64,000 nt of DNA from Spongiibacter nanhainus (GCF_016132545.1 NZ_CP066167.1:1329001-1393000), one strand, 5' to 3'. Shown: positions 46,852 to 56,595, counted from the stretch's first letter. Made by a program: numbers and translations. The notes: generated by a model not told the origin, from the sequence alone.

Positions 46852-47763
46852 TTAATGTCGGCGCTTAATGAGAACACGCTCGGCGCGATATTCACCGGGG
46901 GTTTGCCCGCTGTGGCGTTTAAATGCGGAGCAAAATCCGGATGGCGATGCAAAGCCCAGGGTATAGGCCACCGACTTGACGCTGTAGTCGCGATCCAGCA
47001 ATTCTTTGGCGATCTCCAGGCGTTTTGTAGCGGCATATTCGCCCAGAGAGCAACCGCGACTGGCTCTAAAGCTGCGGCTGAGCTGGCGAACGGAGAGACC
47101 ACACAGTGCGGCCAGTTCGCTCAAGGTTGGTAAGTGGTTTGCTTCGCGGATATGTTCATCAATGAGCCGCAGGCGCCAGGGGGAGAGTCCTTTGGCGGTG
47201 TCTCGCTGGGATACCGATTGGTGAAAGCGCAATAGTTCCACCGACAGTTGCGTGGCGATGCCGTCTACTAACAGGTCGCTGGCCAGGCCGGGTTGCTGAA
47301 TTTCGCGCTTGAGTTGGCCCAGTAGGTGGAGGACGTTGCTGCTATTGATATCCAGGCCGGCGGCCAAATGGGTTTCGTCGCAAAACTCTTCATCGAGCCA
47401 CTCGGCTATCAGGGTTGGGTCAAGCTGACACAGCAGGGAATGCTGCTCGCCGGTTGAATCGCTTCGAGCCAGCAGTGACTCGCCGGGTGGCACCATAAAC
47501 ACGGCGCCGAGCCGTTCAAAGCGGGAGCGCGTCCAGCGTTCAGGGTAACTGCCACGGGCATTGCGGGGGCGGGGGGTTAAACACAAATCAAGACGCAGCC
47601 GCCGATCTTCCACAAAGGTATTGTCCGGGGGCTCCCGAAACACAAATTTAACCTGTTGGGCGGATAGCGCCGGGCGCTCGATCTGAGCGACGACGAGCAT
47701 TTCACTGGATGCTGTGGCAGACACGCTTGGCCTCCCATTACTGGTGCGGATAGCTGGATTCAC
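46852..47763 (-). CDS. AraC-family transcriptional regulator
   Basis: A 303-residue regulator. The N-terminal ligand domain is not specifically recognised. The C-terminal two-helix-turn-helix AraC domain has LSELAALCGLSVRQLSRSFRA and YSVKSVAYTLGFASPSGFCSAFKRHSGQTPGEYR. It is the first gene right of the repeat-rich region, and a CAACANTGTTG palindrome lies 68 nt upstream of its start (47831-47842). The effector is unknown. Confidence 0.92.
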   Translation of the reverse strand: MNPAIRTSNGRPSVSATASSEMLVVAQIERPALSAQQVKFVFREPPDNTFVEDRRLRLDLCLTPRPRNARGSYPERWTRSRFERLGAVFMVPPGESLLARSDSTGEQHSLLCQLDPTLIAEWLDEEFCDETHLAAGLDINSSNVLHLLGQLKREIQQPGLASDLLVDGIATQLSVELLRFHQSVSQRDTAKGLSPWRLRLIDEHIREANHLPTLSELAALCGLSVRQLSRSFRASRGCSLGEYAATKRLEIAKELLDRDYSVKSVAYTLGFASPSGFCSAFKRHSGQTPGEYRAERVLIKRRH

Positions 47764-47830
47764 TGCGGCGCAGTGGCCGTGAGAGTGGGCTCCGCAATAA
47801 CTGTTATTGTGGTGTTAGTTTTTCACTATT

Positions 47831-47842
47831 CAACAGTGTTGT
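47831..47842. promoter_or_regulatory. CAACANTGTTG palindrome, operator candidate 1
   Basis: CAACAGTGTTGT, 68 nt upstream of the AraC gene start. Near-identical sequences recur at 54456-54467 and 62078-62089, both in divergent promoter regions of the catabolic segment. Confidence 0.5.
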
Positions 47843-47883
47843 CAAAATAGCTGGGGGTGGCGATAGGCAAAAGCGGCGGGCAT

Positions 47884-47914
47884 AAAAAAAGGCAAGCCAA
47901 TGCGGCTTGCCTTT
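47884..47914 (-). terminator. Rho-independent terminator of the cold-shock gene
   Basis: Read on the minus strand: an 8-bp perfect stem (GGCAAGCC and GGCTTGCC, 47891-47911), extended by flanking A/T pairs, followed by seven T. It lies 24 nt after the csp stop. Confidence 0.9.
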
Positions 47915-47937
47915 CGGGAAACGCTCGAAGCTAGTAT

Positions 47938-48147
47938 TTATACAGCAACGATGTTCTCGGCTTGAGGACCTTTTTGGCCTTGAGTTACGGTGAACTCAAC
48001 TTGCTGACCTTCGGCCAGAGTTTTGAAGCCGGAGCCGGAGATGGCGCTGAAGTGGGCAAACACGTCGGGGCCGCCTTGCTGCTCCAGGAAGCCAAAGCCT
48101 TTAGTTTCGTTGAACCACTTAACAGTACCAGTTACACGGTTAGACAT
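47938..48147 (-). CDS. CspA-family cold-shock protein
   Basis: A 69-residue single cold-shock domain that binds single-stranded RNA/DNA and melts RNA structure. [18 protein letters not shown] contains RNP1 and VFAHFSAI is RNP2. It is monocistronic, with a strong terminator behind it. About 300 bp of noncoding DNA lies upstream, room for the long regulatory 5' leader typical of this family. Confidence 0.95.
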   Translation of the reverse strand: MSNRVTGTVKWFNETKGFGFLEQQGGPDVFAHFSAISGSGFKTLAEGQQVEFTVTQGQKGPQAENIVAV

Positions 48148-48444
48148 ATCGATATATCCTGTAGATAAAAAATTATAACTGTCCTGTCTGATCCGGGCGT
48201 GGCCTCGGTCAGGACAAGACTAAAGATAGCGGGAAACATAAACTGAAATTTAGAAACTACAGGACGAAGAACGTTGCGGTACTACGTGATGGAGATTTTA
48301 AAAACGAGTTTTACTTTCTAGCTTCGCGCAAGTTATAGCGCTGGCCAGCTAAAGTCAATCAGTTTTTTCACTATATTTTAAAGCCGCCGGGCTGGATACA
48401 GACGGGCTCGGTCATTGGCCAGTCGGCATGCTCAGCCCAGGGGG
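48148..48444. other. Intergenic region: csp leader
   Basis: 297 bp between the csp start and the sulfotransferase stop, both on the minus strand. AT-rich sequence at 48230-48380 is the probable csp promoter and leader. No other gene or repeat is seen. Confidence 0.5.
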
Positions 48445-49596
48445 TTAACCCTCGGGCCTGACCTGATAGCGGCTGAGGTAGCGCTCAAAGGTGCTCCGTA
48501 AGGAGGATTCATCTAGGCCAAATTCCGCCAGCTTGTAGTCGTGCTTGCCGAACTTGTTCTGGGGGTTATCGTCCAGCCAGCCCTGCATGCCCTGGCGGGC
48601 GGCGTCGTCAAAATCGTCACCGAGCTGTTGGTAGAGCTTTTCCATAGTGGCGATGGGTTGCTCCATCAAGTCGGCGTAGTGGACGTCGATCACCCGGTCT
48701 TCGCCGGCGCGATCGCGAAAATCCATAATCCGCTCGGCGTGGAGCTGGGCCTGGTAAACACAGTTCTCGGCAATCCAGTCTTTATCCACACCGCCGGTAA
48801 AGCCCATGTGAGCCAGGGATATCAGGCTGCAGAATGAGCCGGTGGCAGTGAGGGGATCGCGGTGGGTCCAGATCAAACGGGCGTCGGGGTAGACCTCCAG
48901 CAGGGTATCCAACCACAGGGCGTGGGAGGGCATCTTCAGGTTCCACACCCCGGGGGCGTCGGCCTGGAGCAATTGCAGGAACTTCCTGTGGTACTGATAG
49001 GCGGTGGACATATCGGCGTCATTGAGCAACCAGTCCCGGTAGTTGGGCAATTTGCCCCGGGACTCCAGCATCAAGGTTTTAAAGTCGTGGGCCATAAAGT
49101 AGACGCACTCATTGGGGTAGATCGCCGAGCTGCGGTAGTACTTGCCCATCTCCGGCGCGGCGGCCAATAGCTCTTTTTCGATCTTGAGGCGCTCCACCGC
49201 CCGGGGGTCGGTAAATAAGGTGTCGCTGGTGGGGGGCGGCACGGGATCCTCGATTTCCCAGGTGAGGGGGGAGCGTCGCTGTGGGTCGGCGGCCAGCAAA
49301 TTGCTGAGTAGGGTGGTGCCGGTGCGGGGGACGCCAAAGACGAACACCGGGCGCTCTATTTTGCGCTCCAGTAGCTCAGGGCGTTGGCGCAGGTAATCGC
49401 TGACTTTAAGGCGGTTGCCCAGGTATTGAAGAATCGACTCTTCGAAGCGGGTGGCGCCACGCTCGGGCATTTCCAGTTGGTTGGCGTCGCGCAACAAGAT
49501 CGACAGCCCCTCTTCAAAGCTGTGGCTGTCGAACTGGCTGAGCCCAGTGGCTTGCTGGGCCTTTTCAATAAGCTGATCGGCGTTGAAATCGGTCAT
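48445..49596 (-). CDS. Sulfotransferase family protein (catabolic cluster)
   Basis: A 383-residue Sulfotransfer_3-type protein. The PAPS loop is FVFGVPRTGTTLLSNLLAAD near residue 80, and DARLIWTHRDPLTATGSF is the 3'-phosphate-binding segment near residue 235. It is much longer than, and distinct from, the EPS sulfotransferases. Related genes are frequent in lipid and steroid degradation regions. It is divergent from the SDR-MDR-MBL operon, which includes an alkylsulfatase-like protein. Substrate unknown. Confidence 0.85.
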   Translation of the reverse strand: MTDFNADQLIEKAQQATGLSQFDSHSFEEGLSILLRDANQLEMPERGATRFEESILQYLGNRLKVSDYLRQRPELLERKIERPVFVFGVPRTGTTLLSNLLAADPQRRSPLTWEIEDPVPPPTSDTLFTDPRAVERLKIEKELLAAAPEMGKYYRSSAIYPNECVYFMAHDFKTLMLESRGKLPNYRDWLLNDADMSTAYQYHRKFLQLLQADAPGVWNLKMPSHALWLDTLLEVYPDARLIWTHRDPLTATGSFCSLISLAHMGFTGGVDKDWIAENCVYQAQLHAERIMDFRDRAGEDRVIDVHYADLMEQPIATMEKLYQQLGDDFDDAARQGMQGWLDDNPQNKFGKHDYKLAEFGLDESSLRSTFERYLSRYQVRPEG

Positions 49597-49835
49597 TGGG
49601 CTGTCCTTGTTATTTGCTAGTCATCATCTTAGGTGAGGCCAGGACGGCGGGACAATCGTCACTGGTTTCGCGGATGGGACGTTATGTCTCGATTAGGACA
49701 TTAGGACCCGCGACGTGTCCGGATTGAGCAACTATGGCCGGGTGGCCGTATCACTCTTCCTTGAGGGGGCAGAGCGGCTGGCACAGACTTAAGGCAACTC
49801 TATCGATCCAATAGCAATAACACGCGGAGAAAGCT

Positions 49836-50618
49836 ATGAGCGCATTATTTGACCTCTCTGGAAAGGTCGCACTGGTGACCGGTGGCAACGGCGGCCTGGG
49901 GCTGGGCTTTGCCCGGGGTATCGCCAAACAGGGCGGTGCGGTGGAAATTTGGGGCCGCTCTGAAGAGAAAAATGCCAAGGCCAAGGCAGAGCTGGAGGAA
50001 TACGGCGTAAAGGTCACGGCCAGGCAGGTGGATGTCTCCTCTGAGGAGCAGGTCGTGGCCGGGTTTAAGGCACTGATCAGTGATCACGGTCGCCTAGATG
50101 CGGTGTTTGCCAACTCCGGTGTTCCCGCACCCACTCGCTCTCTGTTGGAGACCACGTCCGAGCAGTGGCACAGCCTGCTGGACATCAATATGCACGGCGC
50201 GTTTTATACCCTGCGGGAGGGCGCTCGACTGATGGTAGAGCGGGCGGAAAACGGCGAGCCCGGCGGCTCACTGGTATTCTGCGGCAGCTTATCGATGTTT
50301 CAGGGTATTCCCGGCAAGGCGCAATATGCCGCGGCCAAGGCCGGCATCGGTGCCGCCATTCGTTGTATGGCGGTGGAGTTTGGCAGGCACGGCATTCGTG
50401 CCAACTCCATTGCGCCCGGCTATATCAAAACTGAGATGACCGGCAGCGACGCGGAGTGGTCGGATATCGACAAGTTCTTTGCCTCCCGCACGCCGGTGCC
50501 CCGGCCCGGCTATACCTCAGACTTTGAAGGGATTGCCGCTTACCTGGCCAGCGATGCCTCATCGTTCCATACCGGCGACACTCTGGTTATCGATGGCGCC
50601 GCGCTGATTACGCTGTGA
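49836..50618 (+). CDS. Short-chain dehydrogenase/reductase
   Basis: A 260-residue classical SDR. VTGGNGGLGLGFARGIA is the cofactor fold, ANSGV replaces the usual NNAG, and QYAAAKAG holds the catalytic Tyr/Lys. It starts a three-gene operon (SDR, MDR, MBL), with the MDR gene 10 nt after its stop. It probably oxidises a hydroxyl on a lipid or cyclic substrate. Confidence 0.9.
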   Translation: MSALFDLSGKVALVTGGNGGLGLGFARGIAKQGGAVEIWGRSEEKNAKAKAELEEYGVKVTARQVDVSSEEQVVAGFKALISDHGRLDAVFANSGVPAPTRSLLETTSEQWHSLLDINMHGAFYTLREGARLMVERAENGEPGGSLVFCGSLSMFQGIPGKAQYAAAKAGIGAAIRCMAVEFGRHGIRANSIAPGYIKTEMTGSDAEWSDIDKFFASRTPVPRPGYTSDFEGIAAYLASDASSFHTGDTLVIDGAALITL

Positions 50619-50628
50619 GGAGGGGACC

Positions 50629-51642
50629 ATGCGGATACTGAATATTCACGATATAGACGACGTCCGTCTCGATACCTATACCCCTGCCGAGCCCGGCGAC
50701 AACGATGTGGTGATTGGCGTTAAAGCCTGTGGCATCTGCGGCAGTGACCTCAGCTATATCAAAATTGGCGGCATCATGCGTCAGCCCGGCGGAGTGACCC
50801 CCATTGGCCACGAGGCGGCGGGGGAGGTCCTCCACGTTGGCAAGGCGGTAGAGGATGTCCGGGTTGGTCAGCGGGTGGTGGTGAACCCCATGCAGACACC
50901 CAGCTATATCGGCAGTGGTGGCCCTGAAGGCGCCTTTACCGAGCAGTTGCTGGTTCGCGATGCCCGTCTCGGTGCCAGCCTGCTGCCGATCCCCGATGAT
51001 CTGCCCTACGACATTGCCGCGCTGACTGAGCCGCTGGCGGTGGCCCTGCACGGTGTTAACCGCGCCCAGGCCAAAGCCGGTGACAATGTGGTGGTGTTTG
51101 GCTGCGGCCCGATCGGTTTGGGGATGGTGATGTGGCTGGTGGATCGCGGCGCCAACGTGGTGGCCCTGGATCTGTCACCCCAGCGCCGGGAGCGCGCCTT
51201 GCAGGTGGGTGCCCAGGCGGCATTTGACCCCACCCAGGTCGATCTCAAAGCCGAGCTGATCAAACTGCACGGCAGCACCCGGGTGTTTAGTCGCGAGGCA
51301 GTGGGGACCGACGCGTTTATCGACGCCGCCGGCGCGCCCAATATCCTTAACGATGTCATCGCCATGGCCAAGTATCAGTCGCGAATGGTGGTGACCGCCG
51401 CCTACATGAAGCCGGTTGAAATCAACCTCGGTGCCATGCTGACTACAGAAATGTCCATTACTACCGCGGTGGGTTACCCGGATGAGATGCCGGAGGTGAT
51501 CGCCGCTATGCCCCGTTTGCGGGACACCCTGCAAGGCATGATCAGCCATCACTTTCCCCTGGATGAGGTGATTCACGCGCTGGAGGTGGCGGCCAGCCCC
51601 GAGTCTGCCAAGGTGATGATCAATATCGACGGGGAGTCGTAA
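50629..51642 (+). CDS. Zinc-type medium-chain alcohol dehydrogenase
   Basis: A 337-residue MDR enzyme with a strong AGGAGGGG ribosome site. The catalytic-zinc Cys is in CGICGSDLSYI, and GHEAAGEV is the second zinc motif. The NAD domain has VVVFGCGPIGLGMV. The lobe that in many ADHs carries four structural-zinc cysteines reads VVVNPMQTPSYIGSGG and has no Cys. It is second in the operon; the next gene starts 1 nt after the stop. Confidence 0.9.
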   Translation: MRILNIHDIDDVRLDTYTPAEPGDNDVVIGVKACGICGSDLSYIKIGGIMRQPGGVTPIGHEAAGEVLHVGKAVEDVRVGQRVVVNPMQTPSYIGSGGPEGAFTEQLLVRDARLGASLLPIPDDLPYDIAALTEPLAVALHGVNRAQAKAGDNVVVFGCGPIGLGMVMWLVDRGANVVALDLSPQRRERALQVGAQAAFDPTQVDLKAELIKLHGSTRVFSREAVGTDAFIDAAGAPNILNDVIAMAKYQSRMVVTAAYMKPVEINLGAMLTTEMSITTAVGYPDEMPEVIAAMPRLRDTLQGMISHHFPLDEVIHALEVAASPESAKVMINIDGES

Positions 51643-51643
51643 A

Positions 51644-52948
51644 ATGGGTGACGCTAAAAAGCCGCAGTTGGCCAGCCTGGTTCAGGCCGGTGCCCAACAG
51701 ACCGAGGCCGAGCCGATCACTGAGCGGATCTTTATGGCCAAGGATATATCCAATGCCTACCTGGTTAAGACCGATGGTGGCGACGTGTTGGTCAACGCCG
51801 GCTTTATGGGCAGTGCCCAAAGTATAAAGACACTGTTTGAGCCCCATCGCAGCGGCCCTCTGCAGGCGATTTTTTTGACCCAGGCCCATGCCGACCACTT
51901 TGGCGGTGTGCCGGTGCTCAAGGAGTCTGATACTAAAATTGTGGCGCAACGAGGCTTTGTCGACACCGCGCAGTTTTTCCACCGCTTGATGCCCTACCTG
52001 GGGCGCCGTTCCGGCAAATTGTGGGGGGGCACGATTCAGGGCCGCCGCGACCCGGTGCCGGAGGTCGCACCGGACATCGCCGTGGACGATCATCTCGCCC
52101 TGGAATTTGGTGGCACACGCTTTGACGTGATTGCCACGCCGGGGGGCGAGTCTCCGGATGCCGTGGCGGTATGGATGCCCGCCGAGAAAACCCTGTTTAC
52201 CGGCAATCTGTTTGGCCCGGTCTTTATGTCGGTGCCCAATCTCAATACGGTGCGGGGCGACAAGCCCCGCTCTGTGGAGCGCTTTTTGTCGTCGTTGAAT
52301 CGGGTGCGAACCTTGGGAGCCGAGTTGCTGATTACCGGTCACGGTGAGCCCATTCGCGGCGGCGACCACATTCAGGCGCAGCTGGATAAGCTCTACGATG
52401 CGGTGGCCTATATTCGCGACGAGACCATTGCCGGCATGAATGCGGGCAAAGACCTCTACCAGCTGATGGCGGAGGTCACATTGCCGGCGCACCTGTCGCT
52501 GCTGCAGGCCCATGGCAAAGTGAGCTGGGCGGTGAGGTCCATTTGGCACGAGTATTCCGGGTGGTTTCTCTACGACAGCACGGCGTCGCTGTATCCCGTG
52601 CCGCCCAGCGCGGTCTACCAGGATATTGCCGACCTGGCCGGTGGTGCGGATGCGCTGGCAACCCGGGCCCAGGGCCATGTTGAGGCGCGTCGAGCGGTGC
52701 AGGCGATTCAGCTTTTGGACATCGCCCTCACGGCGGCGCCGGCCCATCGCCACAGCCTGGATGTAAAGCGCCAGGCACTGCAGCAATTGCTGGACGCTGC
52801 GGCAGCAGCTGATAACCTCAGTGAGATTATGTGGCTGCGCTCGGAATTAAAGGCAGTGGACGATACTCTCAATCCAAGTGGCTATTCTTACAAAAAGCCC
52901 TACAACAAGCCCGACAACAATTCCGGTAACAAGCCCGGCAACGACTGA
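51644..52948 (+). CDS. MBL-fold alkylsulfatase-like hydrolase
   Basis: A 434-residue MBL protein with an alkylsulfatase-dimerisation-like C-terminus (YSGWFLYDSTASLYPVPP, DLAGGADALATRAQ). The zinc motif reads TQAHADHFGG, so the first His of HxHxDH is Gln. A later metal His is in LITGHGEP. The SCP2-like C-terminal domain of full alkylsulfatases is absent; a low-complexity Pro/Asn/Lys tail ends the protein. It may be an esterase or sulfatase of altered metal use. Confidence 0.8.
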   Translation: MGDAKKPQLASLVQAGAQQTEAEPITERIFMAKDISNAYLVKTDGGDVLVNAGFMGSAQSIKTLFEPHRSGPLQAIFLTQAHADHFGGVPVLKESDTKIVAQRGFVDTAQFFHRLMPYLGRRSGKLWGGTIQGRRDPVPEVAPDIAVDDHLALEFGGTRFDVIATPGGESPDAVAVWMPAEKTLFTGNLFGPVFMSVPNLNTVRGDKPRSVERFLSSLNRVRTLGAELLITGHGEPIRGGDHIQAQLDKLYDAVAYIRDETIAGMNAGKDLYQLMAEVTLPAHLSLLQAHGKVSWAVRSIWHEYSGWFLYDSTASLYPVPPSAVYQDIADLAGGADALATRAQGHVEARRAVQAIQLLDIALTAAPAHRHSLDVKRQALQQLLDAAAAADNLSEIMWLRSELKAVDDTLNPSGYSYKKPYNKPDNNSGNKPGND

Positions 52949-52954
52949 CGCAAT

Positions 52955-54331
52955 CTACTGCGTCTTGGCTTCCAGATCTCGCACGGCACTGCTCATTGCC
53001 TTGCAGCCGGTGGCCAGCACCAGCGCCCCCAGTGGACAGCACGCGGCGATCACTGTAGCCATGCCGGCACCAATTGAGCCCTCACCAAAGACCAGATCGG
53101 AGACAGCGGCGATTAACAGTGGACCTGAGCCCATACCAATCAGCCCTGCCGTGCCGGCAAAAAAAGCGATACCGGTGCCGCGCAGCTCATTGGGCGTGGC
53201 CAGATTCAGGGAGGCGCTGTAACAGGCGGGCAGGGCGGCCATCAGAGCCAAAAAGATGCCCAGCAAGCCCAGAAAAATCCAGGGTGAGGTGGCCATCATG
53301 GCGGCGATACCCACCGGTGTGGCCACGACCATACAGCCGGCAAACCAGCGGAACTGGCCATCCCGGTAGCCGCGGCGATACATGCGATCCACCATAAAGC
53401 CACACAGCATTTTGCCGCTGATGGCGGAGACCACCACCACCGAGCCCAACCACAGGCCAATTTCGCCGGGGCTCCAGCCAAAGGTCCGGGCCATATGGGC
53501 GGGGTACCAAATGGCGCTGCCGCTCATCACCATGGAACCCAGGGCAAAGCCCACGTAGTGGTGGGCAAAGAAGCGTTTCTGCGTGCCGATAAAAGCCAGC
53601 AGTTTGCGATAGCTATTGAGTACGCCCCGCCATGGGCTGTCGGTGTTGAGCCCGTCCCGCACATTGCGGCGTACCGGCTCGGGAAAGCTAAATACAATAA
53701 AAGCCAGCAACATGCCGGGTATACCGATCACAAAGAATACCGCCTGCCAGGAGCGAATCTCACCGATGATAGGGAGCATGTAGCTGGGCGTCTGTGCCAC
53801 CAGATCGACAATCATGCCGCCAAAGAAATAGGCGGTGCCGGAGCCAATAGTGGCGCCAATAGTAAACACCGCCATGGCGGTGGTCAGGCGATCCTTGGGA
53901 AACAAATCGGTGAGGATGGAGGTGGCGGAAGGGTTGAGGCCGGCCTCACCCGCGCCTACACCCACCCGGGCAAACAGCAGCTGCCAGTAGTGCACGGCGG
54001 CGCCACAGGCCGCGGTGGCGGCGGACCAGATGGCGACACTGCCAAAGATAATCCAGCGTCGGCTGTAGCGATCGGCCAGCGCGCCGGCGGCCAGGCCAAA
54101 CAGAGAGTAAGTGATCGCGAAGGCCATCCCGTGGAGCAGGCTGAACTGAAAATCAGTGATGTTCATGTCCCGCTTGATGGGTTCTACCAGCAGCGAAATG
54201 ATGAAGCGATCCAGAATCGACAGCCAGTACAAAAAAGCCATGGCGATGGTCGCATACCAGGCCACCATCGGTTTGGGGTAGGGCTGACTGGCTGCGCTGC
54301 CGGCAACGCCGGCGCTGGCGGATTCTTGCAT
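52955..54331 (-). CDS. MFS transporter, spinster-like
   Basis: A 458-residue transporter with about 12 membrane helices. The MFS loop 2-3 motif GALADRYSRRWIIFGS and the start SILDRFIISLLVEPIKRDMN match spinster-type carriers, which take up organic acids or sterol-like compounds. It is convergent with the MBL gene (6-nt gap) and divergent from the thiolase, with a shared operator-like site in between at 54456. Confidence 0.9.
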   Translation of the reverse strand: MQESASAGVAGSAASQPYPKPMVAWYATIAMAFLYWLSILDRFIISLLVEPIKRDMNITDFQFSLLHGMAFAITYSLFGLAAGALADRYSRRWIIFGSVAIWSAATAACGAAVHYWQLLFARVGVGAGEAGLNPSATSILTDLFPKDRLTTAMAVFTIGATIGSGTAYFFGGMIVDLVAQTPSYMLPIIGEIRSWQAVFFVIGIPGMLLAFIVFSFPEPVRRNVRDGLNTDSPWRGVLNSYRKLLAFIGTQKRFFAHHYVGFALGSMVMSGSAIWYPAHMARTFGWSPGEIGLWLGSVVVVSAISGKMLCGFMVDRMYRRGYRDGQFRWFAGCMVVATPVGIAAMMATSPWIFLGLLGIFLALMAALPACYSASLNLATPNELRGTGIAFFAGTAGLIGMGSGPLLIAAVSDLVFGEGSIGAGMATVIAACCPLGALVLATGCKAMSSAVRDLEAKTQ

Positions 54332-54455
54332 CTTTGATGACCCTGTTATTAGAACTATTCGTTGTCTGGGGTAGTGGTCGGCACGGACCGACCGCTATCG
54401 ACGCCTCGCCGGGCGACGCCTCGCCGGGCTATTATGGATTGCTGTTTGCAACTAA

Positions 54456-54467
54456 ACAACACTGTCG
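54456..54467. promoter_or_regulatory. CAACANTGTTG-like palindrome, operator candidate 2
   Basis: ACAACACTGTCG lies in the divergent region between the MFS and thiolase genes. It agrees at 11 of 12 positions with the reverse complement of the site at 47831. It sits just upstream of TATACT (54488-54493), a possible -10 for the thiolase operon, so binding could repress it. Confidence 0.5.
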
Positions 54468-54624
54468 AATAATATCTCTGTAGGCGTTATACTACAAAAA
54501 AAATGACTGAGGATCGCGGCCGATCCCCGGTGAGATAAATAACGACTGCACCGTATGGCTGGTTAGAGCCGGGCAAATAGGCCCCGGACGGACGCTGAGG
54601 TGTAATAGAGATAAGGAGCCAACC

Positions 54625-55878
54625 ATGTCTGAAGCTTATATCCTGGATGCCGTGCGTACACCTCGCGGTATTGGTAAACCCGGGAAGGGCGCCCTCACCC
54701 ACATGCATCCCCAACACCTGGCGGCCGCCGTGCTCAAAGCTCTGCAGGAGCGCAACAACATCGATGCTGCGGATATTGATGACGTGATCTGGGGCACCAG
54801 CGCCCAGAAGGGCAAACAGGGCGGGGACCTGGCGCGAATGGCTGCCTTGGATGCGGATTTTCCCATCCAGGTCAGTGGCGTCACCATGGATCGCTTCTGT
54901 GGCAGCGGTCTGACCGCCGTTGGCATGGCCGCCGGCCAGCTCAAGGCCGGCTTTGAAGACCTGTTGATTGCCGGTGGCACCGAAATGATGTCGCTGATTA
55001 CCACCATCAGCCAGCAGGAGCGGGAGGCGGGCCTAAAACCGCTAATGATGGGCACCGGTAACGAGCGCCTGCACGAAAAGCACCCCCAGTCCAACCAAGG
55101 GGTATGCGCCGATGCCATTGCCTCCCTGGAAGGCATTACCCGGGAAGATGTTGATGCCCTGGCTCTGGAAAGCCAGCGCCGGGCCGCCAACGCCATTGAA
55201 AAGGGCTACTTCGACCGCGCCCTGGTGCCGGTCTACGACGCCAGTGGCAAGCTGGTGCTGGATAAGGACGAGTATCCTCGCCCCAACACCACCGCCGCCG
55301 ACCTGGCCGCGCTGGAGCCCAGCTTTGGCAAGCTGGCGGATTTCCCTATTAACGCCGCTGGCGAGACCTTTCGCTCGCTGATCAATCGCCGCTACCCGGA
55401 TCTCAAGATCGAACACATTCACCACGCCGGCAATTCCTCCGGTGTGGTGGACGGCGCCGCCGGCCTGTTGATGGCCTCACCGGCCTATGCCGACAAACAC
55501 GGGCTTAAGCCCCGGGCCAAGGTGATCGCCAGTGCCAATATTGGCGACGACCCAACCCTAATGCTCAACGCCCCGGTCCCCGCCGCAAAGAAAGTGCTCG
55601 CCAAAGCGGGCCTGTCCATTGACGACATTGACCTGTGGGAAGTGAACGAGGCCTTTGCGGTGGTGGTGGAGAAGTTTATCCGCGACCTCAATATCGACCG
55701 GGACAAAATCAATGTTAACGGTGGCGCCATCGCACTGGGCCACCCCATTGGTGCCACGGGTGCTGTTTTGATCGGCACCGTATTGGATGAACTCGAGCGC
55801 CGGGATTTGCGGCGCGGCCTGATCACCATGTGCGCTGCCGGCGGCATGGCTCCGGCCATTATTATCGAGCGGGTGTAG
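54625..55878 (+). CDS. Thiolase (acetyl-CoA C-acyltransferase)
   Basis: A 417-residue type II thiolase for beta-ketothiolysis. The nucleophilic Cys is in DRFCGSGLTAVGMAAG near residue 92. The NEAF-type motif is WEVNEAFAV, GGAIALGHPIGATGA has the catalytic His, and the second Cys is in MCAAGGMAPAI. It heads an operon with a TetR gene 27 nt later. The last step of a beta-oxidation-like route is likely. Confidence 0.93.
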   Translation: MSEAYILDAVRTPRGIGKPGKGALTHMHPQHLAAAVLKALQERNNIDAADIDDVIWGTSAQKGKQGGDLARMAALDADFPIQVSGVTMDRFCGSGLTAVGMAAGQLKAGFEDLLIAGGTEMMSLITTISQQEREAGLKPLMMGTGNERLHEKHPQSNQGVCADAIASLEGITREDVDALALESQRRAANAIEKGYFDRALVPVYDASGKLVLDKDEYPRPNTTAADLAALEPSFGKLADFPINAAGETFRSLINRRYPDLKIEHIHHAGNSSGVVDGAAGLLMASPAYADKHGLKPRAKVIASANIGDDPTLMLNAPVPAAKKVLAKAGLSIDDIDLWEVNEAFAVVVEKFIRDLNIDRDKINVNGGAIALGHPIGATGAVLIGTVLDELERRDLRRGLITMCAAGGMAPAIIIERV

Positions 55879-55905
55879 CCCCAGCCGTATCACAGGAGAA
55901 TAGCT

Positions 55906-56595
55906 TTGGAAGCAGCCACCAATAAGCGGCGTGCCACCAGGACCACCCGCGACCCACAGAAAACCCGTGAAGCTATTATGGAAGTGGCTGGCAAGTTGTT
56001 GGCTAAAGACGGCCCGGAAGGGCTGAGCGTGTCCCAGGTCGCACAGCTGGTGGGGGTAAACCGTGGCACTGCCTACCATCACTTTCCCACCCGGGAGCAA
56101 TTGCTGGACGAGACCAAGGCCTGGGTCAGCGACAAGCTGCGTCAGCAGGTTTTTGGCGACGCTACCGGCGACAACGAGCTGGAAGAGCGGCGGGAGCCAC
56201 GGCAGATAATCGAGCGGCTAGCCAATTTTGCCATGGACAATCCCGAGTTTGGCCGGGTGTGGCTCTATGAAGTGCTGCGCACCGGCCAGCCAGCTGACGA
56301 CCCTTTTTGGCGTATCTACAAACAGCACATCGATAAATTTGTGGGGTCGGATTATTCCCAACCGGGGATCGATGCCGACGTCCACGCCATTACATTATTG
56401 GTCACCGTGTTTATGTGGCCGGTGTGGGCCCGCAATATGGTGAACAGTGCCGCAGGCCGCAAGCGCATGGCCCAGCGTTTTACCGACGAAATGCTGCGTA
56501 TGAGTTTGTACGGCAGTCTTAACAAAGACAAGTTTCCCGATTTGGACAAACTTAAGGACTTGCAAGGCGACGCCAGCGATCCCCAGCCTGAATAA
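55906..56595 (+). CDS. TetR-family transcriptional regulator
   Basis: A 229-residue regulator from a TTG start with AGGAG 7 nt upstream. The N-terminal HTH is LSVSQVAQLVGVNRGTAYHH. The C-terminal domain (VTVFMWPVWARNMVN) is variable, as expected for ligand binding, probably an acyl-CoA. It lies inside the thiolase operon and is the best candidate to bind the CAACANTGTTG sites. That link is inferred. Confidence 0.9.
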   Translation: MEAATNKRRATRTTRDPQKTREAIMEVAGKLLAKDGPEGLSVSQVAQLVGVNRGTAYHHFPTREQLLDETKAWVSDKLRQQVFGDATGDNELEERREPRQIIERLANFAMDNPEFGRVWLYEVLRTGQPADDPFWRIYKQHIDKFVGSDYSQPGIDADVHAITLLVTVFMWPVWARNMVNSAAGRKRMAQRFTDEMLRMSLYGSLNKDKFPDLDKLKDLQGDASDPQPE

